A stretch of DNA of 12,304 nucleotides from the NCBI GenBank assembly GCA_030156465.1, contig JASGMO010000014.1, positions 1-12,304 on the forward strand, given 5' to 3'. The notes beneath the pieces are model-generated. The model was not told where the DNA came from and ran no database searches. It was given only the letters and a program-made list of their open reading frames with translations. The stretch comes from Patescibacteria group bacterium. GTDB taxonomy: Bacteria; Patescibacteriota; Minisyncoccia; Minisyncoccales; Minisyncoccaceae. Of the stretch, positions 1 to 7,233 are shown one piece after another. Each line of letters begins with the position of its first letter. Position 1 is the stretch's first letter. A program made the position numbers and the translations under genes.

Positions 1-415
1 ATGTTTCATTATTATATTCCCACACAGCAAAAGGTGTTTTTTCAACAATTTCTAAAGATATTCCACTGGGAAAATTCTTTTTAATTGATATTCTCTCAAT
101 TTCGGGCATTGCCTCCTTAATCTGGTTTATTTTACCACCAAAAGATAAGAAGATGCTCTCTGTAACAAAATCCATTCCCATTACAGAAAATGATGTCTTC
201 ATCTTTTCATTGGCAATTCTCTCTATTTCCTCAGTTGAAAGATTTGTGTTCCCGCTAATAACTAAATTGTCTATTTGAAATCTAGGAGAGAAAAATAAAA
301 AACCTAAAGCGCTAAGGAGGATAATTGAAGAAAAAAGAGAAACAGAAAAAAATAGGTTAGAAAAAATACTTTTTTTTCGTCTTCTAATTATTTTTTTTCT
401 CTTCTTTTTTATCAT
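1..415 (-). CDS. ftsQ: FtsQ/DivIB-type cell division protein, N-terminal part (runs off the window)
   Basis: Direct translation of the minus strand from the ATG at 413-415 stays open to the window edge, giving 138 codons of a partial protein. A very basic cytoplasmic tail (residues 1-16, rich in Lys and Arg) is followed by one hydrophobic membrane segment (about 18-43) and then a POTRA-like domain (about 46-126) with the typical pattern FQIDNLVISGN, STEEIERIA, and ISLEIVEKTPFAVWEY. This is the FtsQ/DivIB layout: a single-pass membrane protein whose extracytoplasmic POTRA domain links divisome parts. The start ATG overlaps the TGA of the upstream FemAB gene (ATGA), which suggests translational coupling. 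An AAGGAG lies upstream at 431-436, but its 15-nt spacing is too long for a convincing ribosome binding site and it also encodes Arg codons. The C-terminal beta domain lies outside the window, so another POTRA protein is possible but less likely. Confidence 0.8.
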   Translation of the reverse strand, partial: MIKKKRKKIIRRRKKSIFSNLFFSVSLFSSIILLSALGFLFFSPRFQIDNLVISGNTNLSTEEIERIANEKMKTSFSVMGMDFVTESIFLSFGGKINQIKEAMPEIERISIKKNFPSGISLEIVEKTPFAVWEYNNET

Positions 416-1425
416 AGGTGTCTTTTTCTTCTCCTTATTTGTTCAATAATATATGTTAACCAATACTTAATTGATAAAACATAATCTTGCGTCTTAACAT
501 ATTCTTTTTCTTTCCCTCCAAAACCTTTTTTAAATAAACTTAGTCCTGCCCATGGATGATTTTTTGTTCCTTCGGGAATTACTCCCCAAAAATTATATAA
601 CCTACATCCCCTGCTTTTAGCTTCTTTAATTGCTTCCCATTGTAGTAAATATGAGACCGGTATTTTAGGATACTTCAATGAGGTTGCTCCTTGATGATAA
701 AAACCAATTCCTGAATGATAAACAATTATTGCCGAAGAAATAACCTCTCCCTTGTATTTTCCTAAAAATATCATAATCTGATTATCTCCCTTAAATGCCT
801 CAACTTCTTTTTTTAAATAATTAAAAGAAAAAGGAGTAAATGATTGCCTTTCCGCTGTTTCCAAATAAACTTCTTGAAAGTTTTTTAAAGCATCATCATC
901 AGTTCCTTTTACAATTTCTACATCTTCATTCTTTTCTGCTTGTCTTACTAAATACCTTGTTGTTTTTCTCATTCCCTTTAGAATGTCTTCTTCACTTGAT
1001 GATATATCTAGCTCCCAGGTTAACTCAGGATGCATATGAATTGGTGCATTTCTAAAACCAAGCTCTTTAAATATATTACTATCAACAACTTCAAGAATAG
1101 GACTAAAGCGAATAAAGGTGACTTTTTCTTCCTTTGCTAGTTTCTTTAATTCTTCAAGAGTGGTCTTTATTATTTCTTTTTTGTCTCCCTTTTTAATTAG
1201 AGGACCATGCGGAACAAAGAGAAAGGATCCCCTCCTTGCTTTGATTTTTAATACTTGTGCAACCGCTACCATTCTTTCATCTTCAAATATGCCAAACCTC
1301 CAGACATTATCCCCCATTGATTGATTAAAATTTCCCCAATTCCATGATTGGCAAAATGTTTTCTCTTTACATTCAGAAACAAAGTCCTCCCAATTTTTTT
1401 TATCTTCAATTTCTCTAATAATCAT
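412..1425 (-). CDS. FemAB/MurM-family peptidoglycan bridge peptidyltransferase
   Basis: The 337-residue protein matches the FemA/FemB/FemX/MurM family, which uses aminoacyl-tRNA to add amino acids to the stem peptide of peptidoglycan precursors on the cytoplasmic side of the membrane. Visible hallmarks are an N-terminal GNAT-like half beginning IREIEDKKNWEDFV with a CQSWNWG segment, a second half with GFYHQGATSLKYPKIPVSYLL, and the family signature YNFWGVIP (from about 277) plus HPWAGLSLFKKGFGG (290-304). The length is close to the short FemX type (about 335 residues). The C-terminus is amphipathic and basic (about 318-337), which may favour membrane contact. Its ATG overlaps the TGA of the TIM-barrel gene and its TGA overlaps the ATG of ftsQ. 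The amino acid transferred cannot be read from sequence. Family assignment is confident; the acceptor (lipid II or nucleotide precursor) is inferred. Confidence 0.9.
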   Translation of the reverse strand: MIIREIEDKKNWEDFVSECKEKTFCQSWNWGNFNQSMGDNVWRFGIFEDERMVAVAQVLKIKARRGSFLFVPHGPLIKKGDKKEIIKTTLEELKKLAKEEKVTFIRFSPILEVVDSNIFKELGFRNAPIHMHPELTWELDISSSEEDILKGMRKTTRYLVRQAEKNEDVEIVKGTDDDALKNFQEVYLETAERQSFTPFSFNYLKKEVEAFKGDNQIMIFLGKYKGEVISSAIIVYHSGIGFYHQGATSLKYPKIPVSYLLQWEAIKEAKSRGCRLYNFWGVIPEGTKNHPWAGLSLFKKGFGGKEKEYVKTQDYVLSIKYWLTYIIEQIRRRKRHL

Positions 1426-2144
1426 TCTATCATTGTTTTAATAAAGCTGTCTCTATTTTTCATAAAAGAATCAATGTATGCTATCGCTTCCATTTGTTCA
1501 GTCATATTATTGCTTAATTCCATTGCACAAAAATCAGAAAAGTAATTAACTGGATAGCTCTTTAAATAGTCAAGTTCTGCATGGTCTTCTAAATCATGGC
1601 TATCATATCTTAATTTTCTTTTTTCACTATCAATAGAAGAAAAATCTTTTTTAATAGCTGATATGTGATTGCACCTTATCTTAAATTTGGATATTATTTC
1701 TACCTCCTTATTATATCTTTCTGTTTCAAGTATTCTGGAGTTTTCTAAGTGCGACATATCAAGACATATACCTCCATATTTTTTAATTTCTTCATCTTCT
1801 AATGGAGTATTGTGAGTATTTTCAATAGAAATTAATTCTCTATATTCTCTAAGCCATTTTTCACTTATTGCAAATTCTTTTGAAGAGTGAGTATTAAATA
1901 TCTGGGTATCATATTTTTTTGCAAAGAAATCAAGTTCCTCTATATCCATATCTTCTCTTAAATGAACAATTGGAATTTTCTTAATAGACGACTCTTTAAT
2001 TAATTGATAAAGATTTTTTCTGTCTGGCTTTTCTAATAGAGTAGGAAAGACAGCAACTTCTTCTATTTTTAAGTATTCTATTTCTCTAAATTTATCTCTC
2101 CAATTAGAGTTTTTTCCTGTTGTAATTGCAGGATATATATTCAT
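1422..2144 (-). CDS. Xylose-isomerase-like TIM-barrel protein of unknown function
   Basis: I do not recognise a named protein. The 240 residues fit the sugar-phosphate isomerase/epimerase and AP-endonuclease-2 type of TIM barrel. Strand-end motifs carry likely metal ligands: VHLRED with H61, FNTHSS with H86, SIENTHN with E108 and H111, CLDMSH with D129 and H132, CNHIS with H160, YDSHD with D181 and H183, and CAMELSN with E209. The Glu, Asp-x-x-His, His, Glu order is typical of this superfamily, which handles sugars, sugar phosphates or damaged DNA with divalent metals. At 240 residues it is shorter than most such enzymes (about 270-300). It overlaps ybaB upstream and the FemAB gene downstream by 4 nt each (ATGA), so it is probably made together with both. 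A role in envelope sugar or precursor metabolism is inferred from context only. Confidence 0.62.
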   Translation of the reverse strand: MNIYPAITTGKNSNWRDKFREIEYLKIEEVAVFPTLLEKPDRKNLYQLIKESSIKKIPIVHLREDMDIEELDFFAKKYDTQIFNTHSSKEFAISEKWLREYRELISIENTHNTPLEDEEIKKYGGICLDMSHLENSRILETERYNKEVEIISKFKIRCNHISAIKKDFSSIDSEKRKLRYDSHDLEDHAELDYLKSYPVNYFSDFCAMELSNNMTEQMEAIAYIDSFMKNRDSFIKTMIE

Positions 2145-2398
2145 AGCCCAAAACCTGTAATTTCAGATGCCTTACGAGCCATAAGCATTTTAGCTTCTCT
2201 AGAAGCATCGTTAATGCAATCTTTTAGTGATTGCTCTTGTTTTTCTTTATCTAATTCTGGATTTAATGATATACTTTCAATTTCTGACTTACCATTAACT
2301 ATAACGCGCACTCCGTTTTTTTCTTTCTCAATCATCTCTTTTCCTAAAGAATTTTCTAAGTCCTTTAATTTTTTAACATCTTTTAATTTATCAAACAT
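2141..2398 (-). CDS. ybaB: YbaB/EbfC-family nucleoid-associated DNA-binding protein
   Basis: This 85-residue protein has the compact alpha-beta-alpha layout of YbaB/EbfC: an N-terminal charged helix (MFDKLKDVKKLKDLENSL, about 1-25), a central beta hairpin (GVRVIVNGKSEIESISLNP, about 29-48), and a C-terminal helix rich in Glu, Lys and Ala ending in ITGFGL, the counterpart of the family's usual TGG tail. These proteins form dimers that bind DNA and coat the nucleoid. It is somewhat shorter than the usual 100-110 residues because the N-terminal Met/Gln-rich stretch is missing. The gene normally sits beside dnaX and recR; here it is between an aminotransferase gene (25-nt gap) and the TIM-barrel gene (ATGA overlap). 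An AAGG one base before the ATG is too close to serve as a normal Shine-Dalgarno site. Confidence 0.88.
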   Translation of the reverse strand: MFDKLKDVKKLKDLENSLGKEMIEKEKNGVRVIVNGKSEIESISLNPELDKEKQEQSLKDCINDASREAKMLMARKASEITGFGL

Positions 2399-2423
2399 AC
2401 CTTTTATTAATTAACCTTATTAT

Positions 2424-3641
2424 TTATCTATTTTGCCTTATATTCTCTAAACAGTCAAATACCTTTTTTGCATCTTTTTTTGATATATTTATATGTGTCG
2501 GTAGTAATATTATTTTTTTTGATATCTCTTCTGCTTTTGGACAACTTCCCAGTTTATAGCAAACTTTATCTAACTCTGTGGAAGGTGGCACTATGGGAGA
2601 ACCGCTCCAACCATCATTTATATATATATTATGTTTTCTTAGCTTATTAATAATTTCAGATGGATTATCAACAAAAAGAGGATATTTCAAATATATATTG
2701 TTACTGTCAATTTCTCCCTTTAAGAATAAGTGGTTATAGTATTGAGCAACTTCTCTTCTGTGATTATTATAATCTTCTAATTTTTTTAATTGATTAATTG
2801 CTAAATATGATAATGAGCTTGGCATCTTCTTAGGGAAATACTTAGGTAAAATGCCTATTCCTTCTTTTTTAGTAACGGCCTTGGATAAAATATTTAAGTT
2901 TAAGAAAAGTGCCATTATCATTCTACCAATTTTCATATTATAAAGTGGTAAAATGATTTTATTTAATAATACTGGATGAAGTAATTGCTGTATTGTCCAA
3001 AAGACAGATGGATTTTTAAGTTCTTTTTGAAATGAAGAAACTCCGTCAATTAATAATTCATTGTTTATTGTAACCATTCCCCCATAAACAGAAGAGATAA
3101 CTTTATCTCTACCAAAGCTAAAAAAAGATGCATCTCCAAAAAATCCACAAAATTCACCTTTATACATTGCCCCCAGTGAATGTGCACAATCTTCAATTAA
3201 GTATATTTTTTTCTCTGAACAAATTTCTTTGATTTCATCAATTCTCGCTGGATTTCCAAAAGTGTGTTGCACCATTATTGCTTTTGTTTTAGGCGTTATC
3301 TTCTTTTTTAAATCGTCAAGCGATATGTTTAAATTTTCATCAATATCAGCAAAAATAGGTGTTGCGCCAACATATCTAATAGGATTAACTGCAGCATTAC
3401 AAGTAAAAGATTGCATAATAACCTCGTCACCCTTTTTAATTTCCATTGCTTTTAAAATTGCTATCAGTGAACTTCTGCCACTATTAAAAGCAAAAGCATT
3501 TCTAAAGCCAAAATAATTTCTGAATAATCTTTCTAGCTTTTTAGTGCCACCTTTTCTTGTAGAAAAAATTAACTTAAATGCTAAAGAAACATCATCTTTT
3601 TGAGTATTGGGAGACAAAGATACAGAAATTAATTTACTCAT
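2424..3641 (-). CDS. DegT/DnrJ/EryC1/StrS-family PLP-dependent aminotransferase
   Basis: The 405-residue protein is a fold-type I PLP enzyme of the DegT/DnrJ family, whose members usually transaminate keto sugars on nucleotide carriers. Seen are the phosphate-binding segment NSGRSSLIA (53-61), GDEVIMQSFTCNAAVNPI (71-88), an IFADID strand (96-101), the cofactor-contacting EDCAHSLGA (150-158, D151 and H154), and FFSFGRDKVISSVYGG, where K180 is the probable Schiff-base lysine. The C-terminal half carries the usual NNHRREVAQYYNHL helix (about 293-307). The gene overlaps the Mur ligase gene by 8 nt and has no Shine-Dalgarno sequence. In this setting the product may be an amino sugar or another aminated building block for the envelope; the substrate is not visible. 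No sugar nucleotide dehydratase or glycosyltransferase lies nearby, so the rest of such a pathway would have to be elsewhere. Confidence 0.88.
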   Translation of the reverse strand: MSKLISVSLSPNTQKDDVSLAFKLIFSTRKGGTKKLERLFRNYFGFRNAFAFNSGRSSLIAILKAMEIKKGDEVIMQSFTCNAAVNPIRYVGATPIFADIDENLNISLDDLKKKITPKTKAIMVQHTFGNPARIDEIKEICSEKKIYLIEDCAHSLGAMYKGEFCGFFGDASFFSFGRDKVISSVYGGMVTINNELLIDGVSSFQKELKNPSVFWTIQQLLHPVLLNKIILPLYNMKIGRMIMALFLNLNILSKAVTKKEGIGILPKYFPKKMPSSLSYLAINQLKKLEDYNNHRREVAQYYNHLFLKGEIDSNNIYLKYPLFVDNPSEIINKLRKHNIYINDGWSGSPIVPPSTELDKVCYKLGSCPKAEEISKKIILLPTHINISKKDAKKVFDCLENIRQNR

Positions 3642-5148
3642 ATTTTTTAATCAATTTATTATTCACCCTACTTTCTAAAAGAATAACGCTATCGTTTTTG
3701 CTATAAGATTCAATTTGATTATAAATCTTTTCTGAGTCATCGCTAAATATTATATTACTATTCCCATAATTACTTGCGCCTTTAATTATTTCTTTTTTGT
3801 AATCATTGGTTGTAATAATTGCTAAATCACAAACCTCTCCAATTTTTCTTCCTATTTCATAATGAGATGTTTTAGCATCTCTGCCTAATTCTATTAAGCA
3901 CGGCATTACTATTATCTTATTTCCTTTCCACTTTTTTAAATAGTTTAAATGAGAAATTATTCCATTAAAATTAGAAGAATAAGTCGCATCAATTATATCA
4001 AAGTCGCCTTTTTTCTTAATTTTTAATCCATTCTCTATTTTTAATACTCTATCTTGAATTTCTTCAACGGTCATTCCCAACTTCTTAGCAACAGCTATTG
4101 CGGCTAAAAGGTTTGGGATATTAAAAGATCCTTTTATCTTATGTTTTATTTCATGGCGCCCCTTTGGAGAACACAGCTGAAAAGATCCCTCTTTTATGTC
4201 TTCTACCCATAAATCATCTCCACAGTATTTTATGCTGGCCACTTCTGAATTAAAATTTTCTTTTATGAAATCATTGCTCCAATTTAGAACCGCAAGCCCC
4301 TCTAGCGGTAAAGCATCAATTAATTCAAACTTTGCTTTGATAATATTTTCTTGAGAACCAAAAGTTGCTAAATGTTGATTATTTATTCCAGTCAAAACTC
4401 CTATTTTAGGTTGAGCAATTTTCGTAAGTAATTTTATTCCGCCCCTATTGTATGCACCCATTTCACAAATAAAAATCTCATGATCTTCATTAACCTCATT
4501 TAATATACATTTTGATATCCCCATTTCTGAGTTTTCATTTTTTGTTGTAGAAATAACCTTAAAATCATTTTCTAATATTTTTTTCAAATACTCCTTAGCT
4601 GAGCTCTTTCCATAGCTTCCAGTAACCCCAATAACTAAAAGATTGTCTAGTGATTTTCTTTTCTTGATTGCTTTTCTAATAATTCTATTTCTCAATAAAA
4701 CAGTAACTGGCTGAAAAAGAAGAATTATTAAAGAAACAATTAATGGTGTTAAAATGTCAAAAAGTAAAATTAAAAGAAATGCTGAAAAAGGATCAATATT
4801 TATCAATACTAAAACAAAGAAAGCAAAGACAGAAAAAATTAAAAAAGATAAAACTATTGTTTTTGATGTTTTCTGAGGTGTAATAATTTTTCTTTTGAAT
4901 ATTTCTAGAGATTCAATTAGATATATAAAAAGTAAAAGATAAAATAAATTAAATTCTACTAAGGTTAAAGCTAAAATAATAATTTTAATTAAAGGATTGA
5001 TAAAAAGCTTCTTGCCTTTTGATGTGCTGAAATGGGCTAAAAATCTTCCAATGTGGTAATTTTTTAATTGCCACAAGTATTCATAAAATAATAAATTTTT
5101 TATTTCTCTAATAATGAAGAAAAAAATTAATATGTAAATAATTTCCAT
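3634..5148 (-). CDS. murF: Membrane-anchored MurF-type Mur ligase
   Basis: The 504-residue protein has two parts. Residues about 1-150 are strongly hydrophobic, with several probable membrane helices (near 2-20, 53-78, 96-117, 121-150) separated by basic loops. From about 170 it is a Mur ligase: P-loop GVTGSYGKSS (174-183), NSEMG (206-210), CEMGAYNRGGI (228-238), GINNQHLATFGS (254-265), KAKFEL (271-276), GSFNIPNLLAA (340-350), DATYSSNF (387-394) and ELGRDAKTSH (420-429). The pattern is closest to MurF, which adds D-Ala-D-Ala to UDP-MurNAc-tripeptide using ATP. The usual MurF N-domain, which binds the UDP-sugar substrate, is not recognisable and is replaced by the membrane region. It may therefore be the cell's MurF tethered to the membrane, or a related ligase acting on a lipid-linked precursor, as MurT does. 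Its ATG shares a base with the preceding stop (TAATG). Confidence 0.82.
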   Translation of the reverse strand: MEIIYILIFFFIIREIKNLLFYEYLWQLKNYHIGRFLAHFSTSKGKKLFINPLIKIIILALTLVEFNLFYLLLFIYLIESLEIFKRKIITPQKTSKTIVLSFLIFSVFAFFVLVLINIDPFSAFLLILLFDILTPLIVSLIILLFQPVTVLLRNRIIRKAIKKRKSLDNLLVIGVTGSYGKSSAKEYLKKILENDFKVISTTKNENSEMGISKCILNEVNEDHEIFICEMGAYNRGGIKLLTKIAQPKIGVLTGINNQHLATFGSQENIIKAKFELIDALPLEGLAVLNWSNDFIKENFNSEVASIKYCGDDLWVEDIKEGSFQLCSPKGRHEIKHKIKGSFNIPNLLAAIAVAKKLGMTVEEIQDRVLKIENGLKIKKKGDFDIIDATYSSNFNGIISHLNYLKKWKGNKIIVMPCLIELGRDAKTSHYEIGRKIGEVCDLAIITTNDYKKEIIKGASNYGNSNIIFSDDSEKIYNQIESYSKNDSVILLESRVNNKLIKKYE

Positions 5149-5921
5149 TATTTATTTAGATAATTAATGATTATTTCTGAAAGCTCTTTAAAATTTGTTT
5201 TATGTGGATTGTGCCCACAATTTTTAATAATTTTTAATTCTGAATTAATTATTTTTTTGTTTAAAAAATATGCATCTTCTGTCGGTGTAATTTTATCTTT
5301 ATCTCCCCAAATTATTAAACAAGGATTTTTTATTTCTCCCAGCATTAAAGATAAATCTTCACTTATAACTTTCTTAAAAATATCTTTCATTAATGGGTTT
5401 GCTGAATAATAGTCATATGTTCCTGAAATGAAATATGTTGCTTTTTCAAAAAATCTATATGCAAAAAAGTTTTGGGAAACTATTTTTTTACCAATTCTTG
5501 AAATAAATCTAGAAAACTTTTGCCTAATACTTAATCTTTCTTTTCTAATTATTGCGGCATCACAAAAAATTATCTTTCCATAAATATTTTCCATTTTTGT
5601 AATAATTCCACCACCAAAAGAATGTCCCAAAACAGATGCATCTTTTATTCCAACCTCTTTGATAAAGTTATCTACAAATTTAGAATAATCACTAATGCCC
5701 CATATTTCTTTTGGAGCTTCTGTCTTGCCAAAACCAGGCAAGTCAGGAACAATCAATTGAAAGCCATTGCTGGCAAGATCTTCTATAATTCTCATCCAAG
5801 AAAAGGATCCACCTCCCCAACCATGGAGAATCAAAAGGGGCTTGCCCTCTCCAGCAATTTTATAAAATACATCAATTCCATTGATATTAACTTTCTTTTC
5901 TTTTAGTTCGTAAATTGTCAT
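5148..5921 (-). CDS. Alpha/beta-hydrolase fold protein (serine hydrolase)
   Basis: This 257-residue protein is a standard alpha/beta hydrolase. The oxyanion-hole motif HGWGGG is at 33-38, PDLPGFGKTE (59-68) follows strand 4, the nucleophile elbow is GHSFGGG (99-105, S101), the acid is in WGDKDKITP (probably D209), and the base is in NCGHNPH (H237). A cap region (about 125-185) rich in aromatic residues would shape the substrate pocket. No signal peptide or membrane helix is evident, so it is probably cytoplasmic. Substrates in this family range from esters and amides to haloalkanes and cannot be told from sequence. It lies 3 nt after serS and 1 nt overlaps the Mur ligase start, so it is firmly inside the unit. 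A role in lipid or envelope precursor turnover is only a contextual guess. Confidence 0.88.
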   Translation of the reverse strand: MTIYELKEKKVNINGIDVFYKIAGEGKPLLILHGWGGGSFSWMRIIEDLASNGFQLIVPDLPGFGKTEAPKEIWGISDYSKFVDNFIKEVGIKDASVLGHSFGGGIITKMENIYGKIIFCDAAIIRKERLSIRQKFSRFISRIGKKIVSQNFFAYRFFEKATYFISGTYDYYSANPLMKDIFKKVISEDLSLMLGEIKNPCLIIWGDKDKITPTEDAYFLNKKIINSELKIIKNCGHNPHKTNFKELSEIIINYLNK

Positions 5922-5924
5922 TAA

Positions 5925-7190
5925 CTATCTTTTAATTTCTTTAAAATTAAGATACTTGTGAAGAGCCTCTGGAATAGCAATACTTCCATCACTTCTTTGG
6001 TTATTTTCTAATAATGGAATTAAAATCCTTGGAGTAGCAATTCCAGTATTATTTAATGAATGAGCAAATTTTATATCCCCATTTCTATCTTTATACCTGA
6101 TGTTCAATCTTCTTGTCTGAAAATCAAAGAAATATGATGATGAATGAGTTTCTCTATACTTCTCTTGTGATGGAACCCAGCACTCAATATCATATTTTTT
6201 AACTTGCCCTAGACCTAGATCCCCAGTACAATTAACTACAACATGATAGGGAATGTTTAATCCTTGCAAAATCTCTTCAGCATTTCTAGTAATCTCTTCG
6301 TGCAACCTTACTGATTCTTCTTTGTCATTAATACACAAAACAACTTGTTCAATTTTCATAAACTCGTGAACCCTCAATATCCCCTGCGTGTCTTTCCCAT
6401 AGCTTCCAATTTCAGTTCTAAAGCAAGGTGAAAATCCCATATATTTAATTGGCAAGTCATCCTCTTTTAAAATCTCATCACTATGATACCCCATCACGGA
6501 AACTTCTGATGTTCCTGCCAAATACATTCCATCCGTTGTTTGATAGACCTCATCTTTTGCTTGAGGCAAATATCCAGTTCCCTTCATTATTTTTTCATTA
6601 ACAAGCGAAGGTGCGTGCATAGGAATAAAACCATTTTTCATTAAAATATCTGTAGCATAATTCATTATCGCCATAGATAATTGAAATGCCTCTCTTTTTA
6701 AGTAGTATCCTCTAAAACCTGCTACCTTGGCTCCTCTTTCAAAATCAACAAGATCTAAATCCTTAACTAACTGAATATGGTCTTTAATGGTAAAATCAAA
6801 CATTGGTATCTCTCCCCATGTTTTAATTTCTTTATTATCTTCATCAGAGTCACCAGTTGGAACTGATTCGTCTGGAACATTGGGAACCAAAAGCATCAGC
6901 TCTTCAAATTCTTCCTTTATTTTTTTATACTCCTCCTCTTCATTGTCTGAATTTCTATCAAGTTCTTTCATTTGGCCAATTAACAAATCTCTTTGCTCTT
7001 GTGTTTCTGCCTCCTTAATTCTTTGATTGGCCTGATTTTTCATCGCGTTCTTTTCTTCAACCGCTTGAAGAAGTTCTCTTCTTTTCAAATCAAGGTCAAG
7101 TAAATAATCAACATCAAAATTAATCTTCTTTTTTTGAACAGCTTCCTTAACTTTTTCTTTATTTTCTCTTATGTATTTTATATCTAACAT
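5925..7190 (-). CDS. serS: Seryl-tRNA synthetase
   Basis: The 421-residue protein charges tRNA-Ser with serine. It begins MLDIKYIRENKEKVKEAV and has the long antiparallel coiled-coil arm that grips the tRNA variable arm (about 35-100), followed by the class II core. Visible are TSEVSVMGY (227-235, serine-binding loop, usually TAE), motif 2 FRTEIGSYGKDTQGILRVHEF (starting at 257), and motif 3 NNTGIATPRILIPLLENNQ (380-398) followed by IPEAL. Length is normal. Motif 3 differs from the common NGSGLAVGRTL form, having Asn-Thr where Gly-Ser is usual and Pro before the conserved Arg. The ATG lies immediately at the predicted transcription start of its own promoter. The stop is TAG, 3 nt before the hydrolase gene. 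Confidence 0.97.
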   Translation of the reverse strand: MLDIKYIRENKEKVKEAVQKKKINFDVDYLLDLDLKRRELLQAVEEKNAMKNQANQRIKEAETQEQRDLLIGQMKELDRNSDNEEEEYKKIKEEFEELMLLVPNVPDESVPTGDSDEDNKEIKTWGEIPMFDFTIKDHIQLVKDLDLVDFERGAKVAGFRGYYLKREAFQLSMAIMNYATDILMKNGFIPMHAPSLVNEKIMKGTGYLPQAKDEVYQTTDGMYLAGTSEVSVMGYHSDEILKEDDLPIKYMGFSPCFRTEIGSYGKDTQGILRVHEFMKIEQVVLCINDKEESVRLHEEITRNAEEILQGLNIPYHVVVNCTGDLGLGQVKKYDIECWVPSQEKYRETHSSSYFFDFQTRRLNIRYKDRNGDIKFAHSLNNTGIATPRILIPLLENNQRSDGSIAIPEALHKYLNFKEIKR

Positions 7191-7196
7191 ATTTTA

Positions 7197-7225
7197 ATTT
7201 TATCAAGTAAAAATGAGAAAATCAA
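7197..7225 (-). promoter_or_regulatory. Predicted serS promoter, placed for a leaderless transcript
   Basis: On the minus strand in the 43-nt gap between lysS and serS, TTGATT (7220-7225) is separated by 17 nt from TAAAAT (7197-7202). TGA immediately precedes the -10 box, giving an extended TGn -10 element. A start 7 nt downstream of the box falls on the A of the serS ATG at 7190. The box is repeated (two tandem TAAAAT), so a second register is possible. This is a pattern match in AT-rich DNA, but spacing, extended element and location in a real intergenic gap all agree. Confidence 0.6.
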
Positions 7226-7233
7226 ACTTAAAA

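Noticed and set aside
431..436. AAGGAG upstream of ftsQ as a Shine-Dalgarno site
   Set aside because: The 15-nt gap to the ATG is too long and the bases encode Arg codons at the end of the FemAB gene, so it was not listed as a feature.
840..1545. Plus-strand open frames of 65-71 codons opposite the FemAB gene
   Set aside because: They are antisense shadows of a well-supported gene, rich in Phe, Leu and Ser from complementing Lys/Glu codons, with no family pattern.
412..2143. Alternative genetic code with UGA read as glycine, as in some candidate phyla
   Set aside because: TGA ends three genes here at natural C-termini within ATGA overlaps, and no in-frame TGA interrupts a conserved domain.
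2399..2423. Possible promoter or terminator in the 25-nt gap before ybaB
   Set aside because: It has only a short TTAATTAA palindrome, no stem with a T-run and no -10/-35 pair at sensible spacing.
3229..3516. Plus-strand 95-codon open frame opposite the DegT gene
   Set aside because: Hydrophobic shadow of a conserved aminotransferase region; no ribosome binding site, promoter or recognisable motif.
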